A stretch of DNA of 43,133 bases, from NCBI RefSeq assembly GCF_018424695.1, contig NZ_QTNQ01000030.1:1-43133 (forward strand), written 5' to 3'. The notes under the pieces were generated by a model that saw only the letters and a program-made list of their open reading frames with translations, made no database searches and had not been told where the DNA came from. The position numbers and the translations under genes are program-made. Source of the stretch: Vannielia litorea (GTDB taxonomy: Bacteria; Pseudomonadota; Alphaproteobacteria; Rhodobacterales; Rhodobacteraceae). This document shows, one piece after another, positions 8,649-20,673 of the stretch (position 1 is the first letter of the stretch; every line of letters starts with the position of its first letter).

Positions 8649-11615
8649 TCAGTTTCCTTCGATTCCGAGCGCCTCGTTCACGAGCGCTTCCTGTTGTGCC
8701 TTGTGCTGGGAGGCGAGGCCCGTCGCGGGAGACGCCGAGGTGGCGCGGCCGGCATAGACCGGGCGGCCATGCTTGGCCCCGATCCGGCCCAGCACCCATT
8801 CGATGTTGGGTTCGATATAGGTCCAAGCGCCCTGGTTCTTGGGCTCTTCCTGGCACCAGACCATATCGGCCCCCTTGAACCGCTCCAGCTCCTTCACGAG
8901 GCTGATGGCGGGGAAGGGGTAGAACTGCTCGACGCGCAGGATGTAGACATCGTCGATCCCGGCGGCGTCGCGGGCTTCCAGCAGGTCGAAGTAGACCTTG
9001 CCCGAGCACATCACCACGCGGCGGATCTTGTCATCTGCCACCAGCTTGGTGTCGGAGTTGCCGTGCTCCGCATCGTCCCAAAGCACCCGGTGGAAGCTGG
9101 AGCCGGTGGTGAATTCTTCCTTCCGGCTCACCGCCAGCTTGTGGCGCAGCAGCGACTTGGGCGTCATCATGATGAGCGGCTTGCGGAAGCTGCGGTGGAT
9201 CTGGCGGCGCAGGATGTGGAAGTAGTTCGCCGGGGTCGTGCAGTTGGCGACGATCCAGTTGTCCTGCCCGCACATTTGCAGGAAGCGCTCAAGGCGCGCG
9301 GAAGAGTGCTCGGGGCCCTGTCCCTCGTAGCCGTGGGGCAGCAGGCAGACGAGGCCCGACATCCGCAGCCACTTGCTTTCGCCCGAGGAGACGAACTGGT
9401 CGAACATGATCTGGGCGCCATTGGCGAAATCGCCGAACTGGGCTTCCCACAGTGTCAGCGCGTTGGGCTCGGCAAGGCTGTAGCCATATTCGAAGCCCAG
9501 CACCGCGTATTCCGAGAGCATCGAGTCGATCACCTCGTACCCGGCCTGCCCGCTGCGGATATGGTTGAGCGGGTAGTAGCGCTCTTCCGTCTCCTGATGG
9601 ATGAAGCCCGAGTGGCGTTGCGAGAAGGTGCCGCGCGTGCTGTCCTGCCCGGCAAGGCGCACCGGATAGCCCTCGGTGAGCAGCGAGCCGAAGGCCAGCG
9701 CCTCGCCGGTGGCCCAGTCGATGCCCGCGCCCTTCTCGATCATCTCGGCCTTGGTGCCCAGCATCCGCTGCACCGTCTTGTGCAGGGCATAGCCCTCGGG
9801 CGCGGTGGTGAGTGCCTTGCCGACCTCATCGAAGGTCTCCTCGGCAATGGCCGTCTCGCCGCGCTGATATTCTTCGCCGCGCCGGTCGAGATGCGACCAG
9901 CGTCCATCGAGCCAGTCGGCCTTGTTGGGCTTGTAGTTCTTCCCGGCCTCGAACTCGTCATTCAGGTAGGCCTGGAAAGCCGCCTTCATGTCTTCGATCT
10001 CGCCCTCGGGGATCAGCCCGTCCTTCACCAGCCGCTCGGTGTAGAGGCTCAGGGTCGTCTTGTGGCCCTTGATCCGCTTGTACATGATCGGGTTGGTGAA
10101 CATCGGCTCGTCGCCTTCGTTATGCCCGAAGCGGCGGTAGCAGAAGATGTCGATCACCACGTCCTTGTGGAACTTCTGGCGGAACTCGGTGGCCACCTTG
10201 GCGGCATGCACCACGGCCTCCGGATCGTCGCCATTCACGTGGAAGATGGGTGCCTCGACCATCAGCGCGATGTCGGTGGGGTAGGGCGAGCTGCGCGAGA
10301 AATGCGGCGCGGTGGTGAAGCCGATCTGGTTGTTCACCACGATATGGATGGTGCCGCCGGTGCGATGCCCGCGCAGGCCGGAAAGGCCGAAGCACTCGGC
10401 CACCACGCCCTGACCGGCAAAGGCTGCATCGCCGTGCAGCAGAATCGGCAGCACCTGGGTGCGCTCCTTGTCGCCCCGCTGGTCCTGCTTGGCGCGGGCC
10501 TTGCCCAGCACCACCGGGTTGACCGCCTCGAGGTGCGAGGGGTTGGCGGTGAGGCTGAGGTGCACGGTGTTGCCGTCGAACTCGCGGTCGGAGGAGGCGC
10601 CGAGGTGGTATTTCACATCGCCCGAGCCATCCACATCCTCGGGCTTGAAGCTGCCGCCCTGAAACTCGTTGAAGATCGCGCGGTAGGGTTTGGCCATGAC
10701 GTTGGCCAGCACCGAGAGCCGGCCCCGGTGGGGCATGCCGACCACGATATCCTTCACGCCCAGCGAGCCGCCGCGCTTGATGATCTGTTCCATCGCGGGC
10801 ACCAGCGCCTCGCCGCCATCAAGACCGAAGCGCTTGGTGCCCATGTATTTCACATGGAGGAACTTCTCGAAGCCCTCGGCCTCGACCAGCTTGTTCAAAA
10901 TCGCCTTGCGCCCCTCGCGGGTGAAGGCAATCTCCTTGCCCAGCCCCTCGATGCGCTCCTTCAGCCACGAGGCTTCCTCGGGGTTGGAGATGTGCATGTA
11001 CTGCAGCGCGAAGGTGCCGCAGTAGGTGCGGCGCACGATGTCGATGATCTGGCGCAGCGAGGCGAATTTGAGGCCCAGCACCTGGTCGATGAAGATCGGC
11101 CGGTCCATATCAGCATCGGTGAAGCCGTAGCTCTTCGGGTCCAGCTCGGGGTGGGGCGTCTGGTCCTGCATGCCAAGCGGGTCGAGATCGGCCACGAGGT
11201 GGCCCCGGATGCGGTAGGCGCGGATCAGCATCAGCGCGCGGATGCTGTCGAGCACGGCGGTGCGGACCGCCTCTTCGCTCACAACAGAGCCCTGCGCGCC
11301 GGCGGCCTCCTTGATCTTCTTTGCAGCCCCCTTGCCCTCGGGCGTGGCCTCGGCGGGCCACTCGCCGGTGAGCGCGGCGGTCAGGTCATCCCCGGGCACC
11401 GGCGGCCAGTCCTTGCGGGCCCAACTCGGCCCCTTGGCCTCGGCCTTCACATCGGTATCGCCATCGCCCAGCTGCCGGAAGAACTCCGCCCACGCGCCAT
11501 CGACCGAATTCGGGTCATCGGCGTATTTGGCATAGAGTTGTTCGAGATAGGCCGCGTTGTGCCCCTGCATGAAGCTGGAGGCGTGGAAGAGGTCGTTGGG
11601 GCTTTGGTCGGTCAT
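8649..11615 (-). CDS. odhA: 2-oxoglutarate dehydrogenase E1 component
   Basis: 988 residues, typical for the thiamine-diphosphate-dependent homodimeric E1 that decarboxylates 2-oxoglutarate and succinylates OdhB. The N-terminal E2-binding stretch is present (SFMQGHNAAYLEQLYAKY), followed by RAYRIRGHLVADLDPLG. Also present are the ThDP-binding centre (GDAAFAGQGVVAECFGLS then IHIVVNNQIGFTT) and the C-terminal transketolase-like half (GQDSTRGTFSQRHSG; LPHGYEGQGPEHSSARLERF). It is followed 3 bp later by odhB and preceded by a secreted-protein gene with a 3-bp gap, so it lies inside one long operon. A very long open frame on the opposite strand is a compositional shadow. Confidence 0.98.
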   Translation of the reverse strand: MTDQSPNDLFHASSFMQGHNAAYLEQLYAKYADDPNSVDGAWAEFFRQLGDGDTDVKAEAKGPSWARKDWPPVPGDDLTAALTGEWPAEATPEGKGAAKKIKEAAGAQGSVVSEEAVRTAVLDSIRALMLIRAYRIRGHLVADLDPLGMQDQTPHPELDPKSYGFTDADMDRPIFIDQVLGLKFASLRQIIDIVRRTYCGTFALQYMHISNPEEASWLKERIEGLGKEIAFTREGRKAILNKLVEAEGFEKFLHVKYMGTKRFGLDGGEALVPAMEQIIKRGGSLGVKDIVVGMPHRGRLSVLANVMAKPYRAIFNEFQGGSFKPEDVDGSGDVKYHLGASSDREFDGNTVHLSLTANPSHLEAVNPVVLGKARAKQDQRGDKERTQVLPILLHGDAAFAGQGVVAECFGLSGLRGHRTGGTIHIVVNNQIGFTTAPHFSRSSPYPTDIALMVEAPIFHVNGDDPEAVVHAAKVATEFRQKFHKDVVIDIFCYRRFGHNEGDEPMFTNPIMYKRIKGHKTTLSLYTERLVKDGLIPEGEIEDMKAAFQAYLNDEFEAGKNYKPNKADWLDGRWSHLDRRGEEYQRGETAIAEETFDEVGKALTTAPEGYALHKTVQRMLGTKAEMIEKGAGIDWATGEALAFGSLLTEGYPVRLAGQDSTRGTFSQRHSGFIHQETEERYYPLNHIRSGQAGYEVIDSMLSEYAVLGFEYGYSLAEPNALTLWEAQFGDFANGAQIMFDQFVSSGESKWLRMSGLVCLLPHGYEGQGPEHSSARLERFLQMCGQDNWIVANCTTPANYFHILRRQIHRSFRKPLIMMTPKSLLRHKLAVSRKEEFTTGSSFHRVLWDDAEHGNSDTKLVADDKIRRVVMCSGKVYFDLLEARDAAGIDDVYILRVEQFYPFPAISLVKELERFKGADMVWCQEEPKNQGAWTYIEPNIEWVLGRIGAKHGRPVYAGRATSASPATGLASQHKAQQEALVNEALGIEGN

Positions 11616-11618
11616 GGT

Positions 11619-12881
11619 TCAGTTCTTCGTAAGGGCCGAAGTGGTGAGGAACGCGCCAACATCTTCGCGGCCGGGCCGGGCGGTATTGAAGATGGACTGG
11701 TTGACGTGGAAGGTTGTGGCGAAGGCGCCCGCAACAGAGAAGGCAGCGGGCTCGACGTCGTGCACCCGGAGGATGGCGTGACCATCGTCGTGCCGCCGAT
11801 CGTAAGGGCCAGCCGGCAGGGTGAACACGGTGCCTGGCTGGGCGACGAGAGTGCAGGCGATGTGGCCGTGGCGGCTCTCGATGGCCAGAACTTGGCCGGC
11901 GGGCGAGGTCAGCAGCGTGGCAGCCTCGGCGCGGGACTGCCCCTGTGCGCGGCTCTCCCGGTAAATCTCCGCCATCCGTGCGGTGACCTCGTCGCTGTTG
12001 CGGTCGGACTGGTAGACCGAGGCGATGGTGAGCGCCTCCTCCGCCCGCGCCACATTGCCGCCGGGCGTCCAGCCAAGGGCCTCCAAGGCGGCGGCGGGGT
12101 CGGGCGTGTCGGCGGGCGCTGCGAAGCAGAGGTCCATCACCGCGGCGACATCGGCGGCCGCGCCGCTCGGGCCGGGCGGCGCGGCATTGACCGTCATCTG
12201 ATAGCGCACTTTCGGCGGGAGCCCGTAAAGTGCTTCGAATGCATCCGGCGCGATCCGCATAGACAGGCTGACCCCGCCGTTTTGCATGGCGCCCGCATCG
12301 GCTCTCTGGTCGATCCAGCCTTCGGGAAATTGGTATGGCCCCGCATCGGGCAGGTTGTCGTGCAGCGCGGCAAAGGTCGCGCCCTCCGGCAGGGCGATCT
12401 CGCAGGTATGGGCAGGCCCGACACCGGGGGGGAACGTGCTGACCATCACCTGCACGTAGCTGCGACCCTGCGGGCCAATGAACTGCGGGCTTTTTGCAGC
12501 ATGGCGCACCGCCATGGCACTCTTCTTTGCCCGCAGGTCGCTCTCGCTCGCATACATTTCACGGGCCTTGGTTTCCGCACCGGCCACATCCCCGCGCCCG
12601 GCGGAGCCAGCCGCGATCGTGTAAAGCGCAACGCTCGTCGACAGCTCGAAGATCGCATCGGCGTCCGCCTCGGTGATCGGGCGATACCCTGCCGCTGCAA
12701 GTCGCGCGGCCAGGACCTCCGCTCCCGCGGCATGCTGGCACGCGTCGATCGCCGTTAGGCCCACCGGTTCGGCCGCCGATGCGGGCGTCGTACAGAGCTG
12801 CGCGCAGGCGAGCAGGCCGACCGGGGCGAGGGCATTTCGCCCCCCCGGCCGATCCGTCCGCCCTGCGCCGCGCATGCCCAT
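11619..12881 (-). CDS. Secreted hypothetical protein with two related halves, inside the suc/odh operon
   Basis: 420 residues. An Arg-rich N-terminus leads into a signal peptide (LAPVGLLACAQLCTTPASAA, cleavage near residue 37). The mature part appears to hold two related units. One starts about residue 40 (GLTAIDACQHA...LAARLAAAGYRP) and one about residue 235 (DVAAVMDLCFAA...AAALEALGWTP). Each has a Cys in an early helix followed by a Gly-Tyr/Trp turn, and later a region with a paired HTCEIAL or HIACTLV strand. No domain is recognised. It lies between sucD and odhA with gaps of 3 bp on both sides. Three smaller secreted proteins between sucC and sucD have the same early-helix Cys layout. Function unknown. 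Confidence 0.7.
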   Translation of the reverse strand: MGMRGAGRTDRPGGRNALAPVGLLACAQLCTTPASAAEPVGLTAIDACQHAAGAEVLAARLAAAGYRPITEADADAIFELSTSVALYTIAAGSAGRGDVAGAETKAREMYASESDLRAKKSAMAVRHAAKSPQFIGPQGRSYVQVMVSTFPPGVGPAHTCEIALPEGATFAALHDNLPDAGPYQFPEGWIDQRADAGAMQNGGVSLSMRIAPDAFEALYGLPPKVRYQMTVNAAPPGPSGAAADVAAVMDLCFAAPADTPDPAAALEALGWTPGGNVARAEEALTIASVYQSDRNSDEVTARMAEIYRESRAQGQSRAEAATLLTSPAGQVLAIESRHGHIACTLVAQPGTVFTLPAGPYDRRHDDGHAILRVHDVEPAAFSVAGAFATTFHVNQSIFNTARPGREDVGAFLTTSALTKN

Positions 12882-12884
12882 GCT

Positions 12885-13766
12885 TCAGCCAATCGCCTTC
12901 AGCACGGCTTCGCCCAGCGTTGCGGGGCTGTCGGCCACCACGATGCCTGCGGAGCGCATGGCTTCGATCTTGCTCTCGGCGTCGCCCTTGCCACCCGCCA
13001 CGATGGCGCCGGCGTGGCCCATGCGGCGGCCCGGAGGGGCGGTGCGCCCGGCGATGAACCCGGCGACGGGCTTCCAGCGGCCCTTCTTCTTCTGTTCGGC
13101 GAGGAACTCGGCGGCCTCTTCCTCGGCGGAGCCGCCGATTTCGCCGATCATGATGATCGACTGGGTCTCGTCATCGTCGAGGAACATGTCGAGCACGTCG
13201 ATGTGCTCGGTGCCCTTGATCGGGTCGCCGCCGATGCCCACGGCGGTGGACTGGCCGAGGCCCGCGTCAGACGTTTGCTTCACCGCCTCGTAGGTGAGCG
13301 TGCCGGAGCGGGAGACAACGCCGACCGAGCCGCGCTTGTGGATGTGGCCGGGCATGATGCCGATCTTGCAGGCGTCGGGGGTGATGACACCGGGGCAGTT
13401 GGGGCCGATGAGGCGGGAGGTCGAGCCCTCCAGCGCGCGCTTCACCGCCATCATGTCGAGCACCGGGATGCCCTCGGTGATGCAGACGATCAGCTCCATC
13501 TCGGCGTCGATCGCCTCGAGGATCGAGTCGGCGGCAAAGGGCGGCGGCACGTAGATGACCGAGGCATTGGCCCCTGTCTCATGCTTGGCCTCATGCACCG
13601 AGTTGAAGACCGGCAGGTCAAGGTGGCTCTGCCCGCCCTTGCCGGGGGTCACGCCGCCGACCATCTTGGTGCCATAGGCGATGGCCTGCTCGGAGTGGAA
13701 GGTGCCCTGCGAGCCGGTGAGGCCCTGGCAGATCACCTTGGTGTTTTCATCGACGAGAATGGCCAT
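12885..13766 (-). CDS. sucD: Succinate-CoA ligase (ADP/GDP-forming), alpha subunit
   Basis: 293 residues. It carries the CoA-binding Rossmann start ([27 protein letters not shown]), the GVTPGKGG loop, IGPNCPGVI, and the phospho-accepting His251 in MGHAGAIV. With SucC it converts succinyl-CoA to succinate, making nucleoside triphosphate. Three small secreted-protein genes lie between sucC and sucD, and another follows sucD at a distance of 3 bp. A ribosome site (AAGGAAAAC) precedes the ATG at 13766. Confidence 0.97.
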   Translation of the reverse strand: MAILVDENTKVICQGLTGSQGTFHSEQAIAYGTKMVGGVTPGKGGQSHLDLPVFNSVHEAKHETGANASVIYVPPPFAADSILEAIDAEMELIVCITEGIPVLDMMAVKRALEGSTSRLIGPNCPGVITPDACKIGIMPGHIHKRGSVGVVSRSGTLTYEAVKQTSDAGLGQSTAVGIGGDPIKGTEHIDVLDMFLDDDETQSIIMIGEIGGSAEEEAAEFLAEQKKKGRWKPVAGFIAGRTAPPGRRMGHAGAIVAGGKGDAESKIEAMRSAGIVVADSPATLGEAVLKAIG

Positions 13767-13830
13767 CGGTGGTTTTCCTTGCTTCTTGGTCAGTGCGCCG
13801 CATCGGGCGTCCGGGTGATTACGGTCATGC

Positions 13831-14391
13831 TCATTGCGGGATCACCGCATAAGCGTTGAGGCGAAAGACGCCGGGGCCCATCGAGCCCATCATGATTGCC
13901 TCGGGCGGGTCCATCGCGCCGAGGAGGGTATATTCGCGCCGGTCGTTCAGGTGGCCCTTGGGCATCATGGCGAAATGGCCGACAGGGGGCATTTCTTCCA
14001 TCACCTTGCCACCCGACATGGTGATGCCCTCGCCCTCGGGCACAAGGTCGAGAAAGGCGGCTTCGACCGGCTCCACCGGCTCCTGCCCGGCGATCCCGCC
14101 CACCTGCTGCACCATGCATTCGCGCATCTCGGTGCCCGCGCCGTAACGGTAGGCGCCGATCACCAGAAAGTCGCCCTCGCCGGTGGCATAGGTGACCCAC
14201 GAGCCATCGTCGGTTTCGGCAAAAACCTTCTCGCCGCCCGGGCCGGGCACCGTGGCCACCCCGCGCAGCGCCTCGATCCCCTGCATCGCCGGGCGGCAGT
14301 AGGCGTCGAACAGCTCGAAGGCGCGGGGCACATCGACTGCGGCACTTGCCGGTGCGGCGGCGAGGAGAAGGAGGAGGGCGGCGGCGCGCAT
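13831..14391 (-). CDS. Small secreted protein of unknown function in the suc operon
   Basis: 186 residues with a clear signal peptide ([17 protein letters not shown], cleaved near 18). The mature protein begins [16 protein letters not shown], an early amphipathic helix ending in Cys, and has a second Cys later ([13 protein letters not shown]). The C-terminal part is rich in Gly, Met and Pro. No family is recognised. The early-helix Cys followed by a beta-rich body matches its operon neighbours at 14395 and 14908, so they may be distant paralogues. It sits 64 bp upstream of sucD and 3 bp downstream of the next secreted-protein gene. Confidence 0.65.
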   Translation of the reverse strand: MRAAALLLLLAAAPASAAVDVPRAFELFDAYCRPAMQGIEALRGVATVPGPGGEKVFAETDDGSWVTYATGEGDFLVIGAYRYGAGTEMRECMVQQVGGIAGQEPVEPVEAAFLDLVPEGEGITMSGGKVMEEMPPVGHFAMMPKGHLNDRREYTLLGAMDPPEAIMMGSMGPGVFRLNAYAVIPQ

Positions 14392-14394
14392 GGC

Positions 14395-14907
14395 TCAGTT
14401 GCCCTCCGGGAAATAGAAGCGCACGTCATTGCTTTCGGGGCCCACGCAGACCGGGTCTTGCCCGCCCGAGGTAAGGCCCACGCTGCTGCCGCTGGCCAGT
14501 GTCCAGCCCGCGCAGCCGTCGATCTCGGTTGGCGTGGGGGCGAGGCCGGCGGCGTAGAGGAAGTTTTCCAGCACCAGCGCCGCCTCTGGCGAGGGCTGCG
14601 TGGTATGGGCGACCGAGCAGATCTCGCCATCCATGTAGAGCGTGACGTAGATCGGCGCATCGGCGTGGCTGATCTCGATCATGCCCATCCCGGCATCGCC
14701 GAACACCCGCCATCCCTCGGCCTCGAACCGAGCCGCCGTCGCCCCCGCATCGCCATTGCCCAGAAAACAGGCCGCAAAGGCCCCCACCTGCGCCTCGATG
14801 CCCGCAGGCTCCGAAAGCTGCTCCGTCATCGCCTCAAGCGCGGCAACGTCCTGCGCCGCCGCCGGGAGGGCGGCGAGGCAGGCGAGGAGGGGGAGGGCGC
14901 GGTGCAT
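14395..14907 (-). CDS. Small secreted protein of unknown function in the suc operon
   Basis: 170 residues. The signal peptide is MHRALPLLACLAALPAAA. The mature part has an early helix with Cys (VGAFAACFLGNGDAGATAARFEAEGWRVFGD), then beta strands with a second Cys (MDGEICSVAHTT), and two further Cys near DGCAGW and DPVCVG. The order helix-Cys, Gly-Trp turn, strand-Cys resembles the halves of the larger secreted protein at 11619-12881. That suggests common descent, but identity is low and I infer it only from pattern. Gaps to both neighbours are 0-3 bp, so it is cotranscribed with sucC and sucD. Confidence 0.65.
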   Translation of the reverse strand: MHRALPLLACLAALPAAAQDVAALEAMTEQLSEPAGIEAQVGAFAACFLGNGDAGATAARFEAEGWRVFGDAGMGMIEISHADAPIYVTLYMDGEICSVAHTTQPSPEAALVLENFLYAAGLAPTPTEIDGCAGWTLASGSSVGLTSGGQDPVCVGPESNDVRFYFPEGN

Positions 14908-15411
14908 TTACTTGAATACTCCATCGACGCTGACGGTTACGGCCGTTGTTGGGATGCTCTCGATGGTCGATATACCAACCACATACTCGCGCCCGTCCTT
15001 GCGGAAAATCCAGCCGTTCGTCATCGCAAATTCGGACACCCCGTCGAAGTTGGCCGTCAGGGATGCCTCCAGTAACGGGCGCAGGCCTTCATGCAGCCGC
15101 CCCGAGGACACGCGGCACTCGAACAGGCCAGGCTTTCCGGACAGCGCGGTGATTTTGAGTGAGCCCATGTGCCCCGCCGCATTCTCGTAGGAGCGCACCT
15201 TGCCGCCTCTGGCTTCACCGACCTTCGTGAAGCCTTTCCGCTTTGCGGCGGCCTCAAACTCCGTGGCGGTTTTGGCCGCCGGAGAGATACAGAGGCGCAG
15301 TGCAGAGGCGACCAAGTCCCGATCGTCGAGCTTCGGAGGCACCACGAGCTGCGCCACCGCCGTGAGGGACAGCCCGGCGAGGATCGGAACAGAGAGCAAG
15401 AACGCCCGCAC
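14908..15411 (-). CDS. Small secreted protein of unknown function in the suc operon
   Basis: 167 residues with signal peptide MRAFLLSVPILAGLSLTAVAQ. The mature part reads DRDLVASALRLCISPAAKTATEFEAAAKRKGFTKVGEA, an early helix with Cys, then an aromatic turn. Strands containing a second Cys follow (GLFECRVSSGRL), then a helix and C-terminal strands. It has the same layout as the following gene and as the halves of the 420-residue protein. The ATG is directly adjacent to sucC (11-bp gap), and its stop abuts the next start at 14907. No known function; a periplasmic location is inferred from the signal peptide. Confidence 0.65.
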   Translation of the reverse strand: MRAFLLSVPILAGLSLTAVAQLVVPPKLDDRDLVASALRLCISPAAKTATEFEAAAKRKGFTKVGEARGGKVRSYENAAGHMGSLKITALSGKPGLFECRVSSGRLHEGLRPLLEASLTANFDGVSEFAMTNGWIFRKDGREYVVGISTIESIPTTAVTVSVDGVFK

Positions 15412-15422
15412 CTGTCTAACTC

Positions 15423-16616
15423 CTACCCCTTCACCGCCTTCACGATCTTCTCGGCGCCGTCGGAGAGGTTGTCGGCGGCGATCACGTCGACGTCGGAGTT
15501 GTTGATGATCTCCTTGCCCTTCTCCACGTTGGTGCCTTCAAGGCGCACCACCAGCGGCACCTGAAGGCCGACCTCTTTCACCGCGGCGATCACGCCCTCG
15601 GCGATCACGTCGCAGCGCATGATGCCGCCGAAGATGTTCACCAGGATGCCCTTCACGTTCGGGTCGGAGGTGATGATCTTGAAGGCTTCGGTCACCTTCT
15701 CCTTGGTCGCACCGCCGCCCACGTCGAGGAAGTTGGCAGGCTCGGCGCCGTAGAGCTTGATGATGTCCATCGTCGCCATGGCAAGGCCCGCGCCGTTGAC
15801 CATGCAGCCGATCTCGCCGTCGAGCGCGATGTAGTTGAGGTCGTATTTGCTGGCCTCGAGCTCCTTGGGGTCTTCCTCGGTGGTGTCGCGCAGTTCGGAG
15901 ACATCGGGCTGGCGATACATCGCGTTGCCGTCGAAGCCGAGCTTGGCGTCCAGCACTTTCAGCTCGCCGTTGGGCATGAGGATCAGCGGGTTGATCTCCA
16001 ACATCTCCATGTCCTTCTCGATGAAGGCCTTGTAGAGAATGCCCATCAGCTTGACGCATTGCTTCACGGCGGCGCCCTCAAGCCCGAGGGCAAAGGCGAC
16101 TCGGCGGCCGTGAAAGGGCTGGTAGCCGGTGGCCGGATCGACGCTGAAGCTGAGGATCTTCTCGGGCGTCGCGGCGGCGACCTCTTCGATGTCCATGCCG
16201 CCCTCGGTGGAGCAGACGAAAGACACGCGGCTGGTCTGCCGGTCCACCAGCAGGGCGAGGTAGAACTCGGAGGTGATGTCCGAGCCATCCTCGATGTAGA
16301 TGCGGTTCACCTGCTTGCCCGCCGGGCCGGTCTGGTGGGTGACGAGGGTCTTGCCGAGCATCTTCTTGGCTTCCTCGGCGGCCTCTTCGACTGACTTGGC
16401 CAGGCGCACACCGCCCTTCTCTCCGGCGGAGGCTTCCTTGAAGGAGCCCTTGCCGCGGCCGCCTGCGTGGATCTGCGCCTTCACAACCCAGAGCGGGCCG
16501 TCGAGCGCGCCGGCGGCGGTCTTGGCCTCGTCGGCCTTCAGCACGGCACGGCCATCCGAGACCGGGGCGCCGTAGGAGCGAAGCAGGGCCTTCGCCTGGT
16601 ACTCATGGATGTTCAT
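15423..16616 (-). CDS. sucC: Succinate-CoA ligase (ADP-forming), beta subunit
   Basis: 397 residues, family length. ATP-grasp fold starting [20 protein letters not shown] nucleotide-binding loop [14 protein letters not shown] lies at about residues 38-53, with metal/phosphate ligands in EINPLI and NGAGLAM. The C-terminal CoA-ligase part contains [15 protein letters not shown]. It forms the catalytic tetramer with SucD. I chose the ATG at 16616 by homology to MNIHEYQ, since the longer frame upstream adds unrelated residues. It is the first gene of the long minus-strand operon. Its upstream region (16617-16846) holds two TGTGATCACA palindromes. Confidence 0.97.
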   Translation of the reverse strand: MNIHEYQAKALLRSYGAPVSDGRAVLKADEAKTAAGALDGPLWVVKAQIHAGGRGKGSFKEASAGEKGGVRLAKSVEEAAEEAKKMLGKTLVTHQTGPAGKQVNRIYIEDGSDITSEFYLALLVDRQTSRVSFVCSTEGGMDIEEVAAATPEKILSFSVDPATGYQPFHGRRVAFALGLEGAAVKQCVKLMGILYKAFIEKDMEMLEINPLILMPNGELKVLDAKLGFDGNAMYRQPDVSELRDTTEEDPKELEASKYDLNYIALDGEIGCMVNGAGLAMATMDIIKLYGAEPANFLDVGGGATKEKVTEAFKIITSDPNVKGILVNIFGGIMRCDVIAEGVIAAVKEVGLQVPLVVRLEGTNVEKGKEIINNSDVDVIAADNLSDGAEKIVKAVKG

Positions 16617-16722
16617 GAAGGTGTTCCTCAAGCTGCGGTTTAACCCGTCATTGGCACAGCCAGCGGCCAAGGCAAACAAAAAACACCTTCAATTGCGGGG
16701 GTTGGGTGTGATTAGTGCAATT

Positions 16723-16753
16723 TGTGATCACAGCAAATAATGGTGTGATCACA
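16723..16753. promoter_or_regulatory. Tandem TGTGATCACA operator-like boxes upstream of sucC
   Basis: Two perfect 10-bp palindromes, 16723-16732 and 16744-16753, have centres exactly 21 bp apart (two helical turns). A half-matching TGTGATTAGT lies at 16707-16716. They are 107-137 bp upstream of sucC and about 95 bp upstream of the divergent glycosyltransferase gene. The same pair with the same 21-bp spacing precedes sdhC. The form GT-N4-AC fits the general GntR operator shape (GT-Nx-AC), but the binding protein is not known. Confidence 0.7.
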
Positions 16754-16846
16754 TCTTAACAGAGTGCTACCGCTATCAGGAGAATCACCCTCTGGGTCGC
16801 CGAGCGGGGCTGGCCAGCGCACTGCGGCGGCGGTATCAATGCCGCC

Positions 16847-17926
16847 ATGAGCGAGACCCCAGACACCGATCCGATAACCGCGCAACGCGCCGGACCAGGC
16901 CCGACCTTTGCCGTGACAGCCACCGTGCGGGAGCCGGTGGAACTGGTGCTCGCTTTCGTGGCGCATCACCTGGAAATCGGCGCCCGTGAGGTCATCATCA
17001 ACCTCGACGACCCGGATGACCCGGTGCGCGCGTTTCTCGGCAGGCACCCGCAAGTCAGGGTGGTGAGCTGCACCGATGACTACTGGAACCGGGTGACCAA
17101 CGGGCGCGGGCGACCGGACAACCAGAACGCCCGCCAGGCCATCAACGCCACACGGGCCTACAGGCGCGGAAGCGCTGATTACCTATTGCATCTTGATGCC
17201 GACGAGTTCCTGCACATGTCGCGCCCCTTCGCCGAAGAGGTGGCGCGTCTGGAGGAGGGCGACGTGTGGCTGCGCGTGCCAGCGGTCGAGCGCTGCTGGC
17301 TGGCGGGCGATGCCTCCGACCACATCTTCTCCGGCGTCTTCCGCCACCCGATCAAGAAAGCCCCGCGCATCGTCAGCCGGATCTATGGCGAAGAGGTTGC
17401 CCCCTATCTCGCCAACGGCCTTGCGGGCGCGTCCCACGGCAAGCCGCTAGTGCGTAGCGGGCACAAGGTGCAGGTGCAGGTGCATGCCGCCAAGCTGGCG
17501 GGCAAGGACGGCGGCTGGGCGCCGCACAAGAGGGCGACGGGCCTTCAGGTGCTGCATTTCGACGGGCTGACGCCCCTGCACTGGGCCGCCAAGACCCTGC
17601 GCTACGCTGAACAGGGCGACGGCGCGGTGGGCCGGATGCTGCACGATGAGCGCGCGCGTCAGGTGCGGCACGTGCGCGACAACATCTCTTCCATGCCCGA
17701 GCTCCTGCGCTTCTTCCGCAAGATCACCGGGCTCACCCCTGAGCAGGCCCGCGCCCTCACCGAGCACGGCCGCCTGAGCGCCCTCAAGATCGACCCGGAA
17801 GCGGCCATGCGCCGGGTGTTCCCCGAGGTCGAAGCAGATTTCTCATTCCGCGCGTTCGACATGAAGCTTGGCAGCGAAAACGCGAAACGGCTGATGAAGA
17901 AGATCGTGGCCAATCAGGCGGCGTGA
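16847..17926 (+). CDS. Glycosyltransferase family 2-like protein
   Basis: 359 residues. The N-terminal Rossmann-like half starts FAVTATVREPVELVLAFVAHHLEIGAREVIINLDD, the pattern of the Glyco_tranf_2_4 group, and has the metal-binding DxD motif in LDADE at residues 116-120. The central part (LRVPAVERCWLAG...FRHPIKKAPRI) and the C-terminal helical part are typical of bacterial proteins thought to modify capsular or O-antigen glycans. There is no signal peptide or membrane segment, so it is probably cytoplasmic. It is divergent from sucC and may share the TGTGATCACA region. It is convergent with a second glycosyltransferase, with a 9-bp gap. Donor and acceptor are unknown. Confidence 0.8.
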   Translation: MSETPDTDPITAQRAGPGPTFAVTATVREPVELVLAFVAHHLEIGAREVIINLDDPDDPVRAFLGRHPQVRVVSCTDDYWNRVTNGRGRPDNQNARQAINATRAYRRGSADYLLHLDADEFLHMSRPFAEEVARLEEGDVWLRVPAVERCWLAGDASDHIFSGVFRHPIKKAPRIVSRIYGEEVAPYLANGLAGASHGKPLVRSGHKVQVQVHAAKLAGKDGGWAPHKRATGLQVLHFDGLTPLHWAAKTLRYAEQGDGAVGRMLHDERARQVRHVRDNISSMPELLRFFRKITGLTPEQARALTEHGRLSALKIDPEAAMRRVFPEVEADFSFRAFDMKLGSENAKRLMKKIVANQAA

Positions 17927-17935
17927 CCGGGGTCT

Positions 17936-20653
<2,718 letters not shown>

Positions 20654-20673
20654 CGGCGGCGCGTCCCGCGCGG

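Noticed and set aside
8694..12758. Very long open frame on the plus strand opposite odhA
   Set aside because: It is antisense to the unmistakable OdhA gene and its translation shows no domain; long antisense frames are common in GC-rich coding DNA.
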